Positions 11,004 to 22,392 of a stretch of DNA of 64,000 nt are shown here, piece after piece (the first letter of the stretch is position 1; every line of letters starts with the position of its first letter). Below the pieces are notes generated by a model that saw nothing but the letters and a program-made list of their open reading frames with translations, searched no databases and was not told where the DNA came from. A program made the translations under genes and the position numbers. The DNA comes from Verrucomicrobiota bacterium (GTDB lineage: Bacteria > Verrucomicrobiota > Verrucomicrobiia > Opitutales > Opitutaceae). The stretch lies in NCBI GenBank assembly GCA_028293545.1, contig JAQGOP010000018.1, positions 1 to 64,000 of the forward strand. Direction: 5' to 3'.

Positions 11004-11101
11004 CCGCGCGGGCAGAAGGGCAGGGACCACGCGTTCCACCCGCGCTCGCGATCGAAAATTAACGGTTAACTTCCGCGTCATTCGCGACTCATGCTGGGCT
11101 T

Positions 11102-11938
11102 ATGCTGATCAGCACCGCAGAGCTTCGCGCTCATCTCAATGATCCGACCTGGATCGTGTTCGATTGCCGCCATGATTTGATGACTCCCGCGCGCGGAGCT
11201 GCTCTCTACCGTGAGAATCATATTCCCGGGGCCTGCTTTGCCCCGGTCGACACGGCGCTCTCCGGAACGAAAAACGGGCGGAATGGCCGGCATCCGCTTC
11301 CGTTGCCGGAAGCATTTGCCGCTTTCCTGGGGCAGCAAGGAGTGACGGCGGCGACACAGCTGGTCGCCTACGACGACGCCGGCGGCCAATACTCCGCGCG
11401 CTTCTGGTGGATGGCGCGGTGGATCGGCTTGGAACGCGTGGCGGTGCTCGATGGTGGATTGGCCAAGTGGCTGGCCGATGGTTTCCCCGTGACCACGGAA
11501 GTCCCGCAATCGCGGGCGGGCGGTGGATTCACCGTGAAACTAAATGCTGGCCAGTTGGCGAACGTTGACGAGGTCGCGACGAGATCAAAATCCGGCTCCG
11601 GGCTCGTGATCGATGCGCGCACGCCGGAACGATTTCGCGGCGAGGTTGAACCGGTCGACCCGGTGGCGGGCCGGATTCCCGGCGCCAAAAACCGTCCATT
11701 CAAAACGAACCTGAACGCTAATTTGACGATGCGGCCGGCCGCCGAATTGAGATTGGAATTCGAATCATTGATCGACGGCCGGGAGCCATCGGAAGTGATT
11801 CACCAATGCGGTTCCGGGATCACGGCGTGCGCCAACTTGCTGGCGATGGAACACGCGGGGTTGAAAGGCTCGAAACTCTACGCCGGTTCGTGGAGCGAAT
11901 GGATCGCCGACCCATCGCGCGCCATTGCCCGCGGCTGA
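11102..11938 (+). CDS. Sulfurtransferase (tandem rhodanese)
   Basis: Two rhodanese-like domains; active-site loop CGSGITAC. Confidence 0.92.
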   Translation: MLISTAELRAHLNDPTWIVFDCRHDLMTPARGAALYRENHIPGACFAPVDTALSGTKNGRNGRHPLPLPEAFAAFLGQQGVTAATQLVAYDDAGGQYSARFWWMARWIGLERVAVLDGGLAKWLADGFPVTTEVPQSRAGGGFTVKLNAGQLANVDEVATRSKSGSGLVIDARTPERFRGEVEPVDPVAGRIPGAKNRPFKTNLNANLTMRPAAELRLEFESLIDGREPSEVIHQCGSGITACANLLAMEHAGLKGSKLYAGSWSEWIADPSRAIARG

Positions 11939-12022
11939 TACTCGCTTCGATCTCCGCCCGACCAGGTGATTCATATTTCCTGCCGCTTGAAATCCAATCG
12001 CATAGAGTAATTAATGCATAAA

Positions 12023-12065
12023 ATAATATCGTATAAACTGATTTAGTGGTTTCTATCGATATTAT
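12023..12065. promoter_or_regulatory. AT-rich inverted repeat (ATAATATCG...CGATATTAT) at the hipB-like 5' end
   Basis: Perfect 9-bp arms at 12023-12031 and 12057-12065; overlaps the ATG at 12064. Confidence 0.5.
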
Positions 12066-12366
12066 GTTATCTCTTAAAAGTGCACCTGAAGTCGCGCTCG
12101 AGCTCGCTGCCCGCGTTCGCGGGCGGCGGTTGCAGCGTGGTTGGACTCAGGCCGAGATCTCGCGACGTGCGGGGATCAGGGAGCCGACGTATGTGGTATT
12201 CGAGCGGACGGGAAAGATCTCGTTGATTCGGCTGCTGAAGATTTTCGACCTTCTCGGGTTGATGGAGTCGTTCGACCAAATCGCGCGTGAGCCCGATCTC
12301 GCCGGCATGACTCTCGAGCAAGTGACCAAGCCGACGCGCCAGCGTGGGAGCAGCCCGCGATCATGA
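12046..12366 (+). CDS. XRE-family HTH antitoxin-like regulator (HipB-like)
   Basis: RGRRLQRGWTQAEISRRAGIREPTYVVFERTGKISL HTH; start could be GTG 12046 or ATG 12064; overlaps the HipA-like ORF. Confidence 0.8.
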   Translation: MVSIDIMLSLKSAPEVALELAARVRGRRLQRGWTQAEISRRAGIREPTYVVFERTGKISLIRLLKIFDLLGLMESFDQIAREPDLAGMTLEQVTKPTRQRGSSPRS

Positions 12367-13568
12367 GCACGCTGGCCGTGAAGTACGCGGGAGAAAAAGT
12401 GGGGACGCTCGCCGAGGCGCCGAGCGGGATCGTCTTCGAATACGATCGCGCGTTTCTCACCAACGGTCTCGAGCTTTCGCCGATAAATCTGCCGCTGCGC
12501 GCAGGATTGAAGGCACGTGCCGGAGGGCGGCTTCCGGGACTCTTTGATGATTCGCTGCCCGACGCCTGGGGGCGACGCGTCATGCTGGAATGGTTCCGCC
12601 AGCAAGGGACGCCCGAGCACGCCGTGACGCCTCTCCTGATGCTCGCTTACGTCGGGTCGCGCGGAATGGGTGCGCTCACGTACGAGCCGGCCCGCGAAAT
12701 TGGTGAAGCCCCCGCCCAGGTCGTTTCGCTCGCTACGCTGCAGGATGCGGCGATGCGCGCCGAAGGCACCGGTGCCATCGATCTCGACGCTTTCGCCGCC
12801 GTGGGTTCGTCGGCAGGCGGCGCGCGCCCGAAGGCTCTGCTGGCACTGCCGAAATTGCCGGGAGGCAAAATTTTCAACGGTGTCGAAAATTTTCCCGGGA
12901 CCCACGATGCCTGGATGGTGAAATTCGACACCAGCGTCGACGGCACGCATGGCGCGATGGAGGAGGCCTTCGCGCAGATGGCGCGGGCCGCGGGAGTCGA
13001 CGTTCCGCCCACGCGCCTGCTCTCGACGGGGTCGGGCGTGAAAGCCCGCCGTCATTTCGCCGTCCAGCGTTTCGATCGCAGCGGAAATGCGCGCATTCAC
13101 CACCACACGCTCGCGGCGTTGCTTGAGCTCGGCGCGGCCGACATGGGTTATGAAACGTTCCTGCGCGCAACACGGCGCGTGACGGAGGACGAAGGGGAAG
13201 TGTGGAAGGCCTATCGTCGCGCGGTGTTCAACGTGCTGGCCAGCAATCGCGACGATCACGGGAAGAACCATGGTTTTGTCTACCAATGGGGCGCCTGGAA
13301 ACTCGGGCCGGCTTACGATTTGAATTTCACCAGTCCCGAGCAGCAGCGCGAACGCGGGATGTCCGTTTCCGGCGAACGGCGCGTGGTGACGCGGGATCAT
13401 CTCGCGAAACTCGCAGCTTCGGAAGCGCTCGATCGTCGGGCCGCGGCGGAAATTTTCGAGGAAGTGCGCGCGGCGGTGGTGCGCTGGCGGGAATTTGCCG
13501 CCGCGGCCAAAGTGCCGGAGATCAAGGCGGCGGAGGTCGAGCATTCGCTCCGCCGCGGGAACGCTTAA
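12363..13568 (+). CDS. HipA-like type II toxin kinase
   Basis: N-terminal LFDDSLPDAWGRRVM, kinase loop NRDDHGKNHGFVY, AYDLNF. Confidence 0.9.
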   Translation: MSTLAVKYAGEKVGTLAEAPSGIVFEYDRAFLTNGLELSPINLPLRAGLKARAGGRLPGLFDDSLPDAWGRRVMLEWFRQQGTPEHAVTPLLMLAYVGSRGMGALTYEPAREIGEAPAQVVSLATLQDAAMRAEGTGAIDLDAFAAVGSSAGGARPKALLALPKLPGGKIFNGVENFPGTHDAWMVKFDTSVDGTHGAMEEAFAQMARAAGVDVPPTRLLSTGSGVKARRHFAVQRFDRSGNARIHHHTLAALLELGAADMGYETFLRATRRVTEDEGEVWKAYRRAVFNVLASNRDDHGKNHGFVYQWGAWKLGPAYDLNFTSPEQQRERGMSVSGERRVVTRDHLAKLAASEALDRRAAAEIFEEVRAAVVRWREFAAAAKVPEIKAAEVEHSLRRGNA

Positions 13569-13957
13569 CTGCGGAAAGGGATCAGCGCGCGCAGGCGCGG
13601 ATCGCGCAGGTAAACTCCGCCCCAGAGCACGACGCCCAGGAGACCCTGCACGAAATAGGGATCGCCGACCCGGAGGTGCGTGAGGATCGCACCGCCAAGG
13701 TAGCCGGTAAGCAGGATCGCGCCCAAGACTGCGGTCCGCGGGATCAGGTAAATAACGGTGCAGGCCAGCTCGAGCACGCCCAGGCCGCCCGCCATCGAGA
13801 GCGGGATTTGGAGGTGGGCAAAGCCTTCAGCCATGCCGGCCGGTTTCGCGAATTTCATGACGGCACTGAACACCAGCAGCAGGGACGGGAGAATACTGAG
13901 GATCCATCCGATGATCGTGGCCTTTTTGGAGACGGGGGGAGTTTGGGGTGTGGACAT
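13565..13957 (-). CDS. DoxX-like membrane protein
   Basis: Four predicted TM helices, VFSAVMKFAKP...GVLELACTVIYLIPRTAVLGAILLTGYLGGAI. Confidence 0.8.
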   Translation of the reverse strand: MSTPQTPPVSKKATIIGWILSILPSLLLVFSAVMKFAKPAGMAEGFAHLQIPLSMAGGLGVLELACTVIYLIPRTAVLGAILLTGYLGGAILTHLRVGDPYFVQGLLGVVLWGGVYLRDPRLRALIPFRS

Positions 13958-13981
13958 AAATTGTGTACGGCGGCCGTTGAG

Positions 13982-15310
13982 TCATCCAGGCAGCGCCGTG
14001 GCGGTTTCCGAGCCGGGATCGTCGGCCGCGCGCTCCAACATGCGGGTGAGGTAGAGTTGCTCGGGTCCAACTTGGGCGAGACCCAGCGCGCGGCGATAAC
14101 TCCATGCGGCCGCCTGGTGGTTTTTCAGCCGCCAGTGCAACTCCCCGAGGACGGCATGAAGCAGGTAGTGGCCATCGAGCCGCTCGCGTTGCGGGATTTC
14201 CGCAATGGCGTCCAGGCCGGCCTGCGGTCCATGCAGATGGGCGACGGCGACGGCGCGATTCAATGCGACGATGGGCGAGGGCTTGATCCGGTTGAGCTCA
14301 TCGTAGTGCAGAAGGATTCGCTCCCAATCCGTCGAAGCATAATCCGGCGCGGTGCAATGGATCGCAGCGATGCCCGCCTGAAGGTGATACTCGCTGAGTT
14401 CCGAGCCCTGCGCCGCCTCGGCCAGGTGCATCAGCCCACGTTCGATAAGCCCTTGGTCCCACTTCGAACGGTCCTGGTCGTTGAGCCGCAGCAGCGCGCC
14501 GTGCTCGTCGAGGCGCGAAGGAAACCGCGCGGTGCTCAGCAGCATCAGCGCGAGCAGCGCCTGGCTGCGCGGCGTGCGTCCCGCGGGATGCGTCACGAGC
14601 ACCGACGCGAGGCGAATGGCCTCAGCGCAAAGATCTTCGCGCAACAGCCGGTCCCCGGCGGACGCCTTGTAGCCTTCATTGAAGAGCAAATAGAGTGCCG
14701 CGAGCACGCCATCGAGCCGTGCGCCAAGGTCGCTGCCTTCAGGAAGGACGAAGCCAATCCCGGACTCCGCGATGCGCTGTTTCGTGCGCGTGAGCTGTTT
14801 CTCAATCGCGGACTCGCTGCTCAGGAACGCGCGGGCGATTTCGCCGGTGCTGAACCCGCACAGCACCTTCAGCGCGAGGACGACTTGGGCGTCGGGCGCA
14901 ATCGAGGGATGGCAGCAGACAAACATCAAGCGCAGCGCGTCGTCGCGAATTTCATGCGACGCTTCCCACGCGACCGCCGGGGTGGAGCGCACCTGGTCGA
15001 AATGCGTGATCAACGCGGTTTCCTTCCCGGTCGACATCCGCTGGTGGCGCAACGCGTCGCGCGCGAGATTCATCGCGACCTGCGTGATCCAGGCGGAGGG
15101 ATTGGGCGGGACTCCGCCCATCGACCACGTGCGCAGCGCGCGCAGCATGGCTTCCTGCGCGACGTCCTCGGCGAGGGCGAGATTGTGCACACCGACCAGG
15201 CGAAGCAGCGCGCCGTGCAGGCGACCGGTCTCGTGGCGGAAAAAATTCTCCACCAACTGCGCGGGCTGCGCCAGGCCCGTCGGAACTGCTTGCCCGGATG
15301 ACATCGTCAC
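13982..15310 (-). CDS. ECF42-type RNA polymerase sigma factor with C-terminal extension
   Basis: Sigma-70 region 2 (DVAQEAMLRALRTW), SAWITQVAMNLARDALRHQR, long helical C-terminal part typical of the COG4941 group. Confidence 0.85.
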   Translation of the reverse strand: MTMSSGQAVPTGLAQPAQLVENFFRHETGRLHGALLRLVGVHNLALAEDVAQEAMLRALRTWSMGGVPPNPSAWITQVAMNLARDALRHQRMSTGKETALITHFDQVRSTPAVAWEASHEIRDDALRLMFVCCHPSIAPDAQVVLALKVLCGFSTGEIARAFLSSESAIEKQLTRTKQRIAESGIGFVLPEGSDLGARLDGVLAALYLLFNEGYKASAGDRLLREDLCAEAIRLASVLVTHPAGRTPRSQALLALMLLSTARFPSRLDEHGALLRLNDQDRSKWDQGLIERGLMHLAEAAQGSELSEYHLQAGIAAIHCTAPDYASTDWERILLHYDELNRIKPSPIVALNRAVAVAHLHGPQAGLDAIAEIPQRERLDGHYLLHAVLGELHWRLKNHQAAAWSYRRALGLAQVGPEQLYLTRMLERAADDPGSETATALPG

Positions 15311-15732
15311 CCCGCGATGGAAACTCGTGCGACCGAGCTTGCGTCGGTGTTTACCCCGAGGTGGCAGTGCGGCGTCATCTGCCGGATTTCAACAATGAGC
15401 CCGTAAGCCAGGCCGGGGTGGCGGCGCGCGATCGCGGTCGCTTCCTCCATGTCCTGCACGAGCAGTTTCACGTAACCGCCGATGGCTTCCTTCGCTTCCG
15501 GGAAGGGACCGTCGACCACGCGAGCGGCAGTGCCGCTGACGATGCGCGTCTCGACCTCGAGTGGCTGGCCCTCGACCGCCTTGCCCTGCGCCACCAAGCC
15601 CTCGAACCACGCATTCCAATTGGTGACGAGCTGCTGGCGCTGGTCAGGCGAAAGATGCTGGTGATTTTCCGCGCCGGTATTCCGGAACAGCAGCATGAAG
15701 GGAGTGAGCGAGGGGGAGGGGATGGAGTTCAT
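15307..15732 (-). CDS. YCII/DGPF-domain protein
   Basis: VVDGPFPEAKEAIGGY motif; start MNSIPSPSLTPFMLLFR; overlaps the sigma factor ORF. Confidence 0.88.
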   Translation of the reverse strand: MNSIPSPSLTPFMLLFRNTGAENHQHLSPDQRQQLVTNWNAWFEGLVAQGKAVEGQPLEVETRIVSGTAARVVDGPFPEAKEAIGGYVKLLVQDMEEATAIARRHPGLAYGLIVEIRQMTPHCHLGVNTDASSVARVSIAG

Positions 15733-15850
15733 GTTTCGGGAACTGTTTTCGGCGTTCAAAGGGACAACGATTGGGCCGGGCGCGGGCGGACAGTCTTTTT
15801 GGAATAATTTTCGAAGATGTCCAAAATCGGCGTCCCGGATCGTCGTATTG

Positions 15851-16099
15851 ATGAAGCAGCCTATGATCAGTCGAAATAACAAAATCAACGTCGTCCAGGA
15901 CGCGGCGACGCCGCAGCCGCTGGCGGCCGGCGACCAGGGAAAGATCGCGCGCCAGCTGGATGCCCTGCGGGCCGAACTCGTCGAACTGGCCTTTGCCCTC
16001 GATCGGCGCGGCAGCGCGGAAGCCGCCGACGTTGCGATCACCACCTCGGCGAAGGTCGAGGAACTCCGCGCCGAGCTTTGCTGCGAACCGAGCCCTTAA
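15851..16099 (+). CDS. Hypothetical small helical protein
   Basis: ORF MKQPMISRNNKINVVQDAATPQPL...; start uncertain (15851 or 15863). Confidence 0.4.
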   Translation: MKQPMISRNNKINVVQDAATPQPLAAGDQGKIARQLDALRAELVELAFALDRRGSAEAADVAITTSAKVEELRAELCCEPSP

Positions 16100-16123
16100 A
16101 ATCCCCGCCCGTTCGTTGGAAGA

Positions 16124-16219
16124 ATGAACCTGCCCACCATGCTCACCCCCGTTTTGATCCTCATCCTGCTCGTTGTGCTCGTCGCCACGGACGAGGTGGG
16201 CGCCGGGGAGAACAAGTGA
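16124..16219 (+). CDS. Candidate 31-aa single-TM microprotein (MNLPTMLTPVLILILLVVLVATDEVGAGENK)
   Basis: Complete small ORF with a GGAAG upstream, below the track length cut-off. Confidence 0.35.
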   Translation: MNLPTMLTPVLILILLVVLVATDEVGAGENK

Positions 16220-16261
16220 CCTCGGCGAAAATCCTCCTCAACCCAACCACCGCAACCAGCC

Positions 16262-16738
16262 ATGACCGCCGAAACTCCTCCCAGCTCAGCGTCTGACCGC
16301 GAGCTCGTGCTCACGCGCATGATCCACGCTCCCCGCGAACGAATTTTCGATGCCTGGACCAAGCGCCTGCCGGAGTGGTGGGGACCGCATGGCATGACCA
16401 CGCCGGTCTGCGAAATGGACCTTCGCCCGGGCGGTCTTTTTCGCACGGTGATGCGGACGCCCGACGGCACCGAATATCCGACTCGCGGGGTATTCCTCGA
16501 GGTGGTTGAGCCGGAGCGCATCGTGTTCACGGACGCGTTCGACGTGAGCTGGCAGCCTAATCCGGACATTTTTTTCACGGCCATCACGACGTTTGACGAT
16601 GTCGGGGGCAAAACCCGGTACACCGCCCGTGCGTTGCACTGGACGGTTGAGAACCGCGAAAAACACGAAAAGATGGGCTTCCACCAAGGTTGGGGCGAAA
16701 GCCTCGACCGCCTCGTTTTGCTTGTCATGAAAGGTTGA
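16262..16738 (+). CDS. SRPBCC (AHSA1-like) domain protein
   Basis: RMIHAPRERIFDAWT...WWGPHGMTTPVCEMDLRPGG. Confidence 0.88.
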   Translation: MTAETPPSSASDRELVLTRMIHAPRERIFDAWTKRLPEWWGPHGMTTPVCEMDLRPGGLFRTVMRTPDGTEYPTRGVFLEVVEPERIVFTDAFDVSWQPNPDIFFTAITTFDDVGGKTRYTARALHWTVENREKHEKMGFHQGWGESLDRLVLLVMKG

Positions 16739-16764
16739 TCCGTCGAACCCAAAATCCAGAACCC

Positions 16765-17301
16765 ATGCTTAAAAAAATCCTGCTCATCATCGCGGCCGCG
16801 CTCGTGATATTCCTCGTCGTCGTCGCATTGCAGCCCTCCGACTTCAAGGTCACGCGGTCGATCGCCATCGCCGCCCCGGCCCCGACCATCTTCAGCCGCG
16901 TGAATGATTTCCACCAATGGTCTGCATGGTCGCCGTGGGAGAAAATGGATCCCGCGATGAAGCGCACCTTTGAAGGCCCTCCGTCGGGCGTCGGCACGAT
17001 GTATGGCTGGGAGGGAAACAATGAAGTCGGCTCGGGCAAGATGACGATCACGGAGAGCCGGCCGTCGGATTTGATCCGGATCCAGCTCGATTTTCTCAAG
17101 CCCATGCCGAGCACCTGCGTGTCAGAATTCTCCTTCCAACCTTCGGGCGGCCAGACGCTCGTGACGTGGACAATGTCGGGGAAGAAGAACTACGTCTCCA
17201 AGGCCTTCTGCATGTTCATGAACATGGACAAGATGGTCGGTGGTGAATTCGAGAAGGGCTTGGCCGACCTGAAACGCGTCTCGGAAACGCCGGCAAAATA
17301 G
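16765..17301 (+). CDS. SRPBCC family membrane-anchored protein
   Basis: N-terminal TM, then FKVTRSIAIAAPAPTIFSRVNDFHQWSAWSPWE. Confidence 0.8.
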   Translation: MLKKILLIIAAALVIFLVVVALQPSDFKVTRSIAIAAPAPTIFSRVNDFHQWSAWSPWEKMDPAMKRTFEGPPSGVGTMYGWEGNNEVGSGKMTITESRPSDLIRIQLDFLKPMPSTCVSEFSFQPSGGQTLVTWTMSGKKNYVSKAFCMFMNMDKMVGGEFEKGLADLKRVSETPAK

Positions 17302-17448
17302 CCGCGCGAGAGGGTGGAACGCTTCTCCGACAGCGCCTTGGGAGAAGTAGCTTCATCCGATGCGCGGAAACCCGAACGGGAACGAGCGACACCACGACGG
17401 GTCTAGACCAGGTAATCGTTACAACCCAACCCGAAAGAAAATCATCCC

Positions 17449-17568
17449 ATGGCTAAACGAACCAGAGGCGGTCGAATGACCGCGGCAAAGAAACGCGCGG
17501 CCAAAACGACCGGCGGCAAAGGCCTCGTCAAAAATCGCCCGGCCGGTAAGCGCATCATGAAGACCTGA
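17449..17568 (+). CDS. 39-aa highly basic small protein (MAKRTRGGRMTAAKKRAAKTTGGKGLVKNRPAGKRIMKT)
   Basis: Complete ORF followed 29 nt later by a strong intrinsic terminator; absent from the ORF track. Confidence 0.55.
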   Translation: MAKRTRGGRMTAAKKRAAKTTGGKGLVKNRPAGKRIMKT

Positions 17569-17597
17569 TGGCCCTAACCGTCCGTCCCTGATCCCCG

Positions 17598-17626
17598 AAG
17601 GCCGTCGCACGACGGCCTTTTTTTTT
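17598..17626 (+). terminator. Rho-independent terminator AAGGCCGTC-GCAC-GACGGCCTT-T run
   Basis: 9-bp perfect stem, 4-nt loop, T run. Confidence 0.9.
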
Positions 17627-17677
17627 CGTGCCGGCCTCTGATCGCACCCCGCTTCTTCCCCAGCTGCGGCAACGCCC

Positions 17678-20071
<2,394 letters not shown>

Positions 20072-20106
20072 TCAACCGGGCAGTTGATTCACAGTCGGAC
20101 CCAAAT

Positions 20107-20131
20107 GAGCCGGTCGGAGACACGGCGCTAC
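20107..20131 (-). repeat. Palindromic intergenic repeat, family B
   Basis: GAGCCGGTCGGAGACACGGCGCTAC. Confidence 0.7.
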
Positions 20132-20160
20132 CTCGTCGAAACGCATTCAGATTTCGTCGC

Positions 20161-20664
20161 CTATTCGATCTTCACGATTTCGAGCTCGGTCGCACCGGTG
20201 GGAAATTTGAACGGGACGCGCTGGCCGACGGTGGCATTCATCAGCGCCCGCGCGATCGGAGCGAGCCAGCTGACTTCGTTACGGGCGAAATCCGCTTCGT
20301 CGACGCCGACGATCCGATAACTGGATTCGACGCCTTTTCGATCCTTCACCGTCACGGTCGATCCGAATTGGACTTTGCCCGTCGCCGCCGACGGTCCGAC
20401 GATTTCCGCCGAGGCCAGGCTTTGCTGGAGATAACGAATCCGCTGATCGAGCTGAGCGAGCTCGCGTTTCCCTTCCGCGTCTTTCGCGGCGGCCGTGACC
20501 AAAGCAGGGCGGTCCCCGTCGAGCAGACCCGCAAGTTGGGCCCGCAGGCGTTCCGCTCCGTCGGCGGTAAGATAATTCGTCGCACCGGGCGGAAGCGGCG
20601 AAATCAACGGCGGCAGGACCGGCAGGTCCGAAACGTCGTCTTCGCGGGTGAAGGCCTTGCTCAT
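20161..20664 (-). CDS. GreA/GreB-family transcription elongation factor
   Basis: N-terminal coiled coil plus a C-terminal FGSTVTVKD..YRIVGVDEAD..SWLAPIARALMNATVGQRVPF domain. Confidence 0.88.
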   Translation of the reverse strand: MSKAFTREDDVSDLPVLPPLISPLPPGATNYLTADGAERLRAQLAGLLDGDRPALVTAAAKDAEGKRELAQLDQRIRYLQQSLASAEIVGPSAATGKVQFGSTVTVKDRKGVESSYRIVGVDEADFARNEVSWLAPIARALMNATVGQRVPFKFPTGATELEIVKIE

Positions 20665-20701
20665 GGAAATAGCGTGATCGCATTTCAGGGATTAACAACC
20701 C

Positions 20702-20727
20702 GTAGCGCCGGGTCTCCGACCGGGTCG
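20702..20727 (+). repeat. Palindromic intergenic repeat, family B
   Basis: GTAGCGCCGGGTCTCCGACCGGGTCG. Confidence 0.7.
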
Positions 20728-20804
20728 TCAAGGCCTGGCTGGGAACGAAGGGCTTGCGCCGCGTGGGCGTTTTTGCGGCCATGCGGACTTCATTCGCATA
20801 CCCT

Positions 20805-22322
20805 ATGGCCCTTTTCATCGGCATCGATTCCGGAACCCAGAGCGTCAAGGCCGTCGTCCTCGACCTTGCGACGCGCCAGGTCGTCGCCGAGGCGCGCGCC
20901 CCGCATACCATGATCGCCGGCCTGCCGGTGGGTCACATGGAACAGCATCCGGCAGAGTGGGCCACGGCGCTCGATGCCGTGCTCCGCGAGGTGGCGGGGA
21001 AAATTGACGGCCGCCAGGTGCGCGGCATCGGGGTTTCCGGGCAGCAGCACGGGTTCGTGCCGCTCGACGAAAACGGCGAAGTGATCCGCCCGGCCAAGCT
21101 CTGGTGCGACACCAGCACCACAGCCGAGTGCGCGATCATCACGAAGAAACTGGGCGGTCCCAAGGCCGCGATCCGGGAAACGGGCAACCTGATCCTGCCG
21201 GGATTCACCGCCCCGAAAATCCTGTGGCTGAAACGACACGAGCCCAAAAACTACCGGCGCCTGCGCCACGTGCTTCTCCCGCACGATTACCTCAATTTTT
21301 GGCTGACCGGGAATTACTTCATGGAATTCGGCGACGCGTCCGGCACCGCGCTGCTCGATGTCCGGAAACGCTCCTGGTCGAGGAAGGCCATCCACGCGAT
21401 CGACGGAAAACTCCTGCAGTGGCTGCCTCCGCTTTCGGCCTCGCACGAATCCCCGGGCGCCTTGAAACCCGATCTCGCGCTGCGCTACGGGTTCACTGGC
21501 GAAGTCACGGTCAGCGCGGGCGGCGGTGACAACATGATGGGCGCGATCGGGACCGGGAACGTCACCCCCGGCGTGGTGACGGCGAGCTTCGGCACGAGCG
21601 GGACGATCTACGCGTACTCGGCCAAGCCCGTGATCGATCCCATCGGCGAGATCGCGGCGTTTTGCTCGTCGACCGGTGGCTGGCTCCCGCTGCTCTGCAC
21701 GATGAACGTCACCACCGTGACCGAACAGGTGCGAACGCTCTTTGGTCACGACTACGCCGCGTTGGAAGCATCCGTGGCGTCGACGCCGGCCGGCTCCGCG
21801 GGACTCTTGTTGCTCCCATATTTTTCCGGCGAGCGGACGCCAAATGTTTCGGACGGCACCGGGGTTTTGCTCGGGCTTAACCAGCAGTCGTTCCAGCCGG
21901 CCCACCTCGCGCGCGCCGCGATGGAAGGCGTGACCATGGGCATGAACTATGGCCTTCGCCGCCTGGCCGAACTCGGGATCAAGGCGAAGGAAATCCGCGT
22001 GACGGGCGGCGGCGCCAAGTCGGCGGTTTGGCGCCAAGTGATGGCTGACATTTTCGGCGTGCCGGTCGTCGCAATGGTGGAAGACGAAGGCGCGGCATTG
22101 GGCGGCGCCCTGCAAGCCGCCTGGTGCGTCGCGATTCGCGGGGGCAACACGAAGGCGAAGCTCGAGGATTTCACCAGGGGCACGGTGGCGCTCGATGAAT
22201 CGACCCGCTGCAAACCCAACCGGGCAAACGTCGCGCGCTACGCGAAACTGCAGTCCGTGCAGGACCAGCTGAGCCTGGCGTTGCGTGAGGTGTTCCGGGC
22301 GCATCGCGAACTGGCGGGGTAG
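20805..22322 (+). CDS. xylB: Xylulokinase
   Basis: MALFIGIDSGTQSVKAVV, GISGQQHG-like, FGTSGTIYAYS; FGGY kinase. Confidence 0.92.
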   Translation: MALFIGIDSGTQSVKAVVLDLATRQVVAEARAPHTMIAGLPVGHMEQHPAEWATALDAVLREVAGKIDGRQVRGIGVSGQQHGFVPLDENGEVIRPAKLWCDTSTTAECAIITKKLGGPKAAIRETGNLILPGFTAPKILWLKRHEPKNYRRLRHVLLPHDYLNFWLTGNYFMEFGDASGTALLDVRKRSWSRKAIHAIDGKLLQWLPPLSASHESPGALKPDLALRYGFTGEVTVSAGGGDNMMGAIGTGNVTPGVVTASFGTSGTIYAYSAKPVIDPIGEIAAFCSSTGGWLPLLCTMNVTTVTEQVRTLFGHDYAALEASVASTPAGSAGLLLLPYFSGERTPNVSDGTGVLLGLNQQSFQPAHLARAAMEGVTMGMNYGLRRLAELGIKAKEIRVTGGGAKSAVWRQVMADIFGVPVVAMVEDEGAALGGALQAAWCVAIRGGNTKAKLEDFTRGTVALDESTRCKPNRANVARYAKLQSVQDQLSLALREVFRAHRELAG

Positions 22323-22368
22323 GGCGAGGTTGGGACGGTTTCCAATATCTGCTCATGCCGAGCCCCTG

Positions 22369-22391
22369 AGCAGGCGGGCCGCCTGCGCTAC
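22369..22391 (-). repeat. REP-like palindrome, family A (GTAGCGCAGGCGGCCCGCCTGCT)
   Basis: Directly abuts the stop of the AraC-type gene. Confidence 0.8.
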
Positions 22392-22392
22392 T

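Noticed and set aside
13202-15301. 699-aa plus-strand ORF
   Set aside because: Overlaps HipA, DoxX and the ECF42 sigma factor in another frame or strand; Arg/Gly/Ala-rich low-complexity translation typical of shadow ORFs.
20790-22304. 504-aa minus-strand ORF
   Set aside because: Antisense to xylB; no domain evidence.
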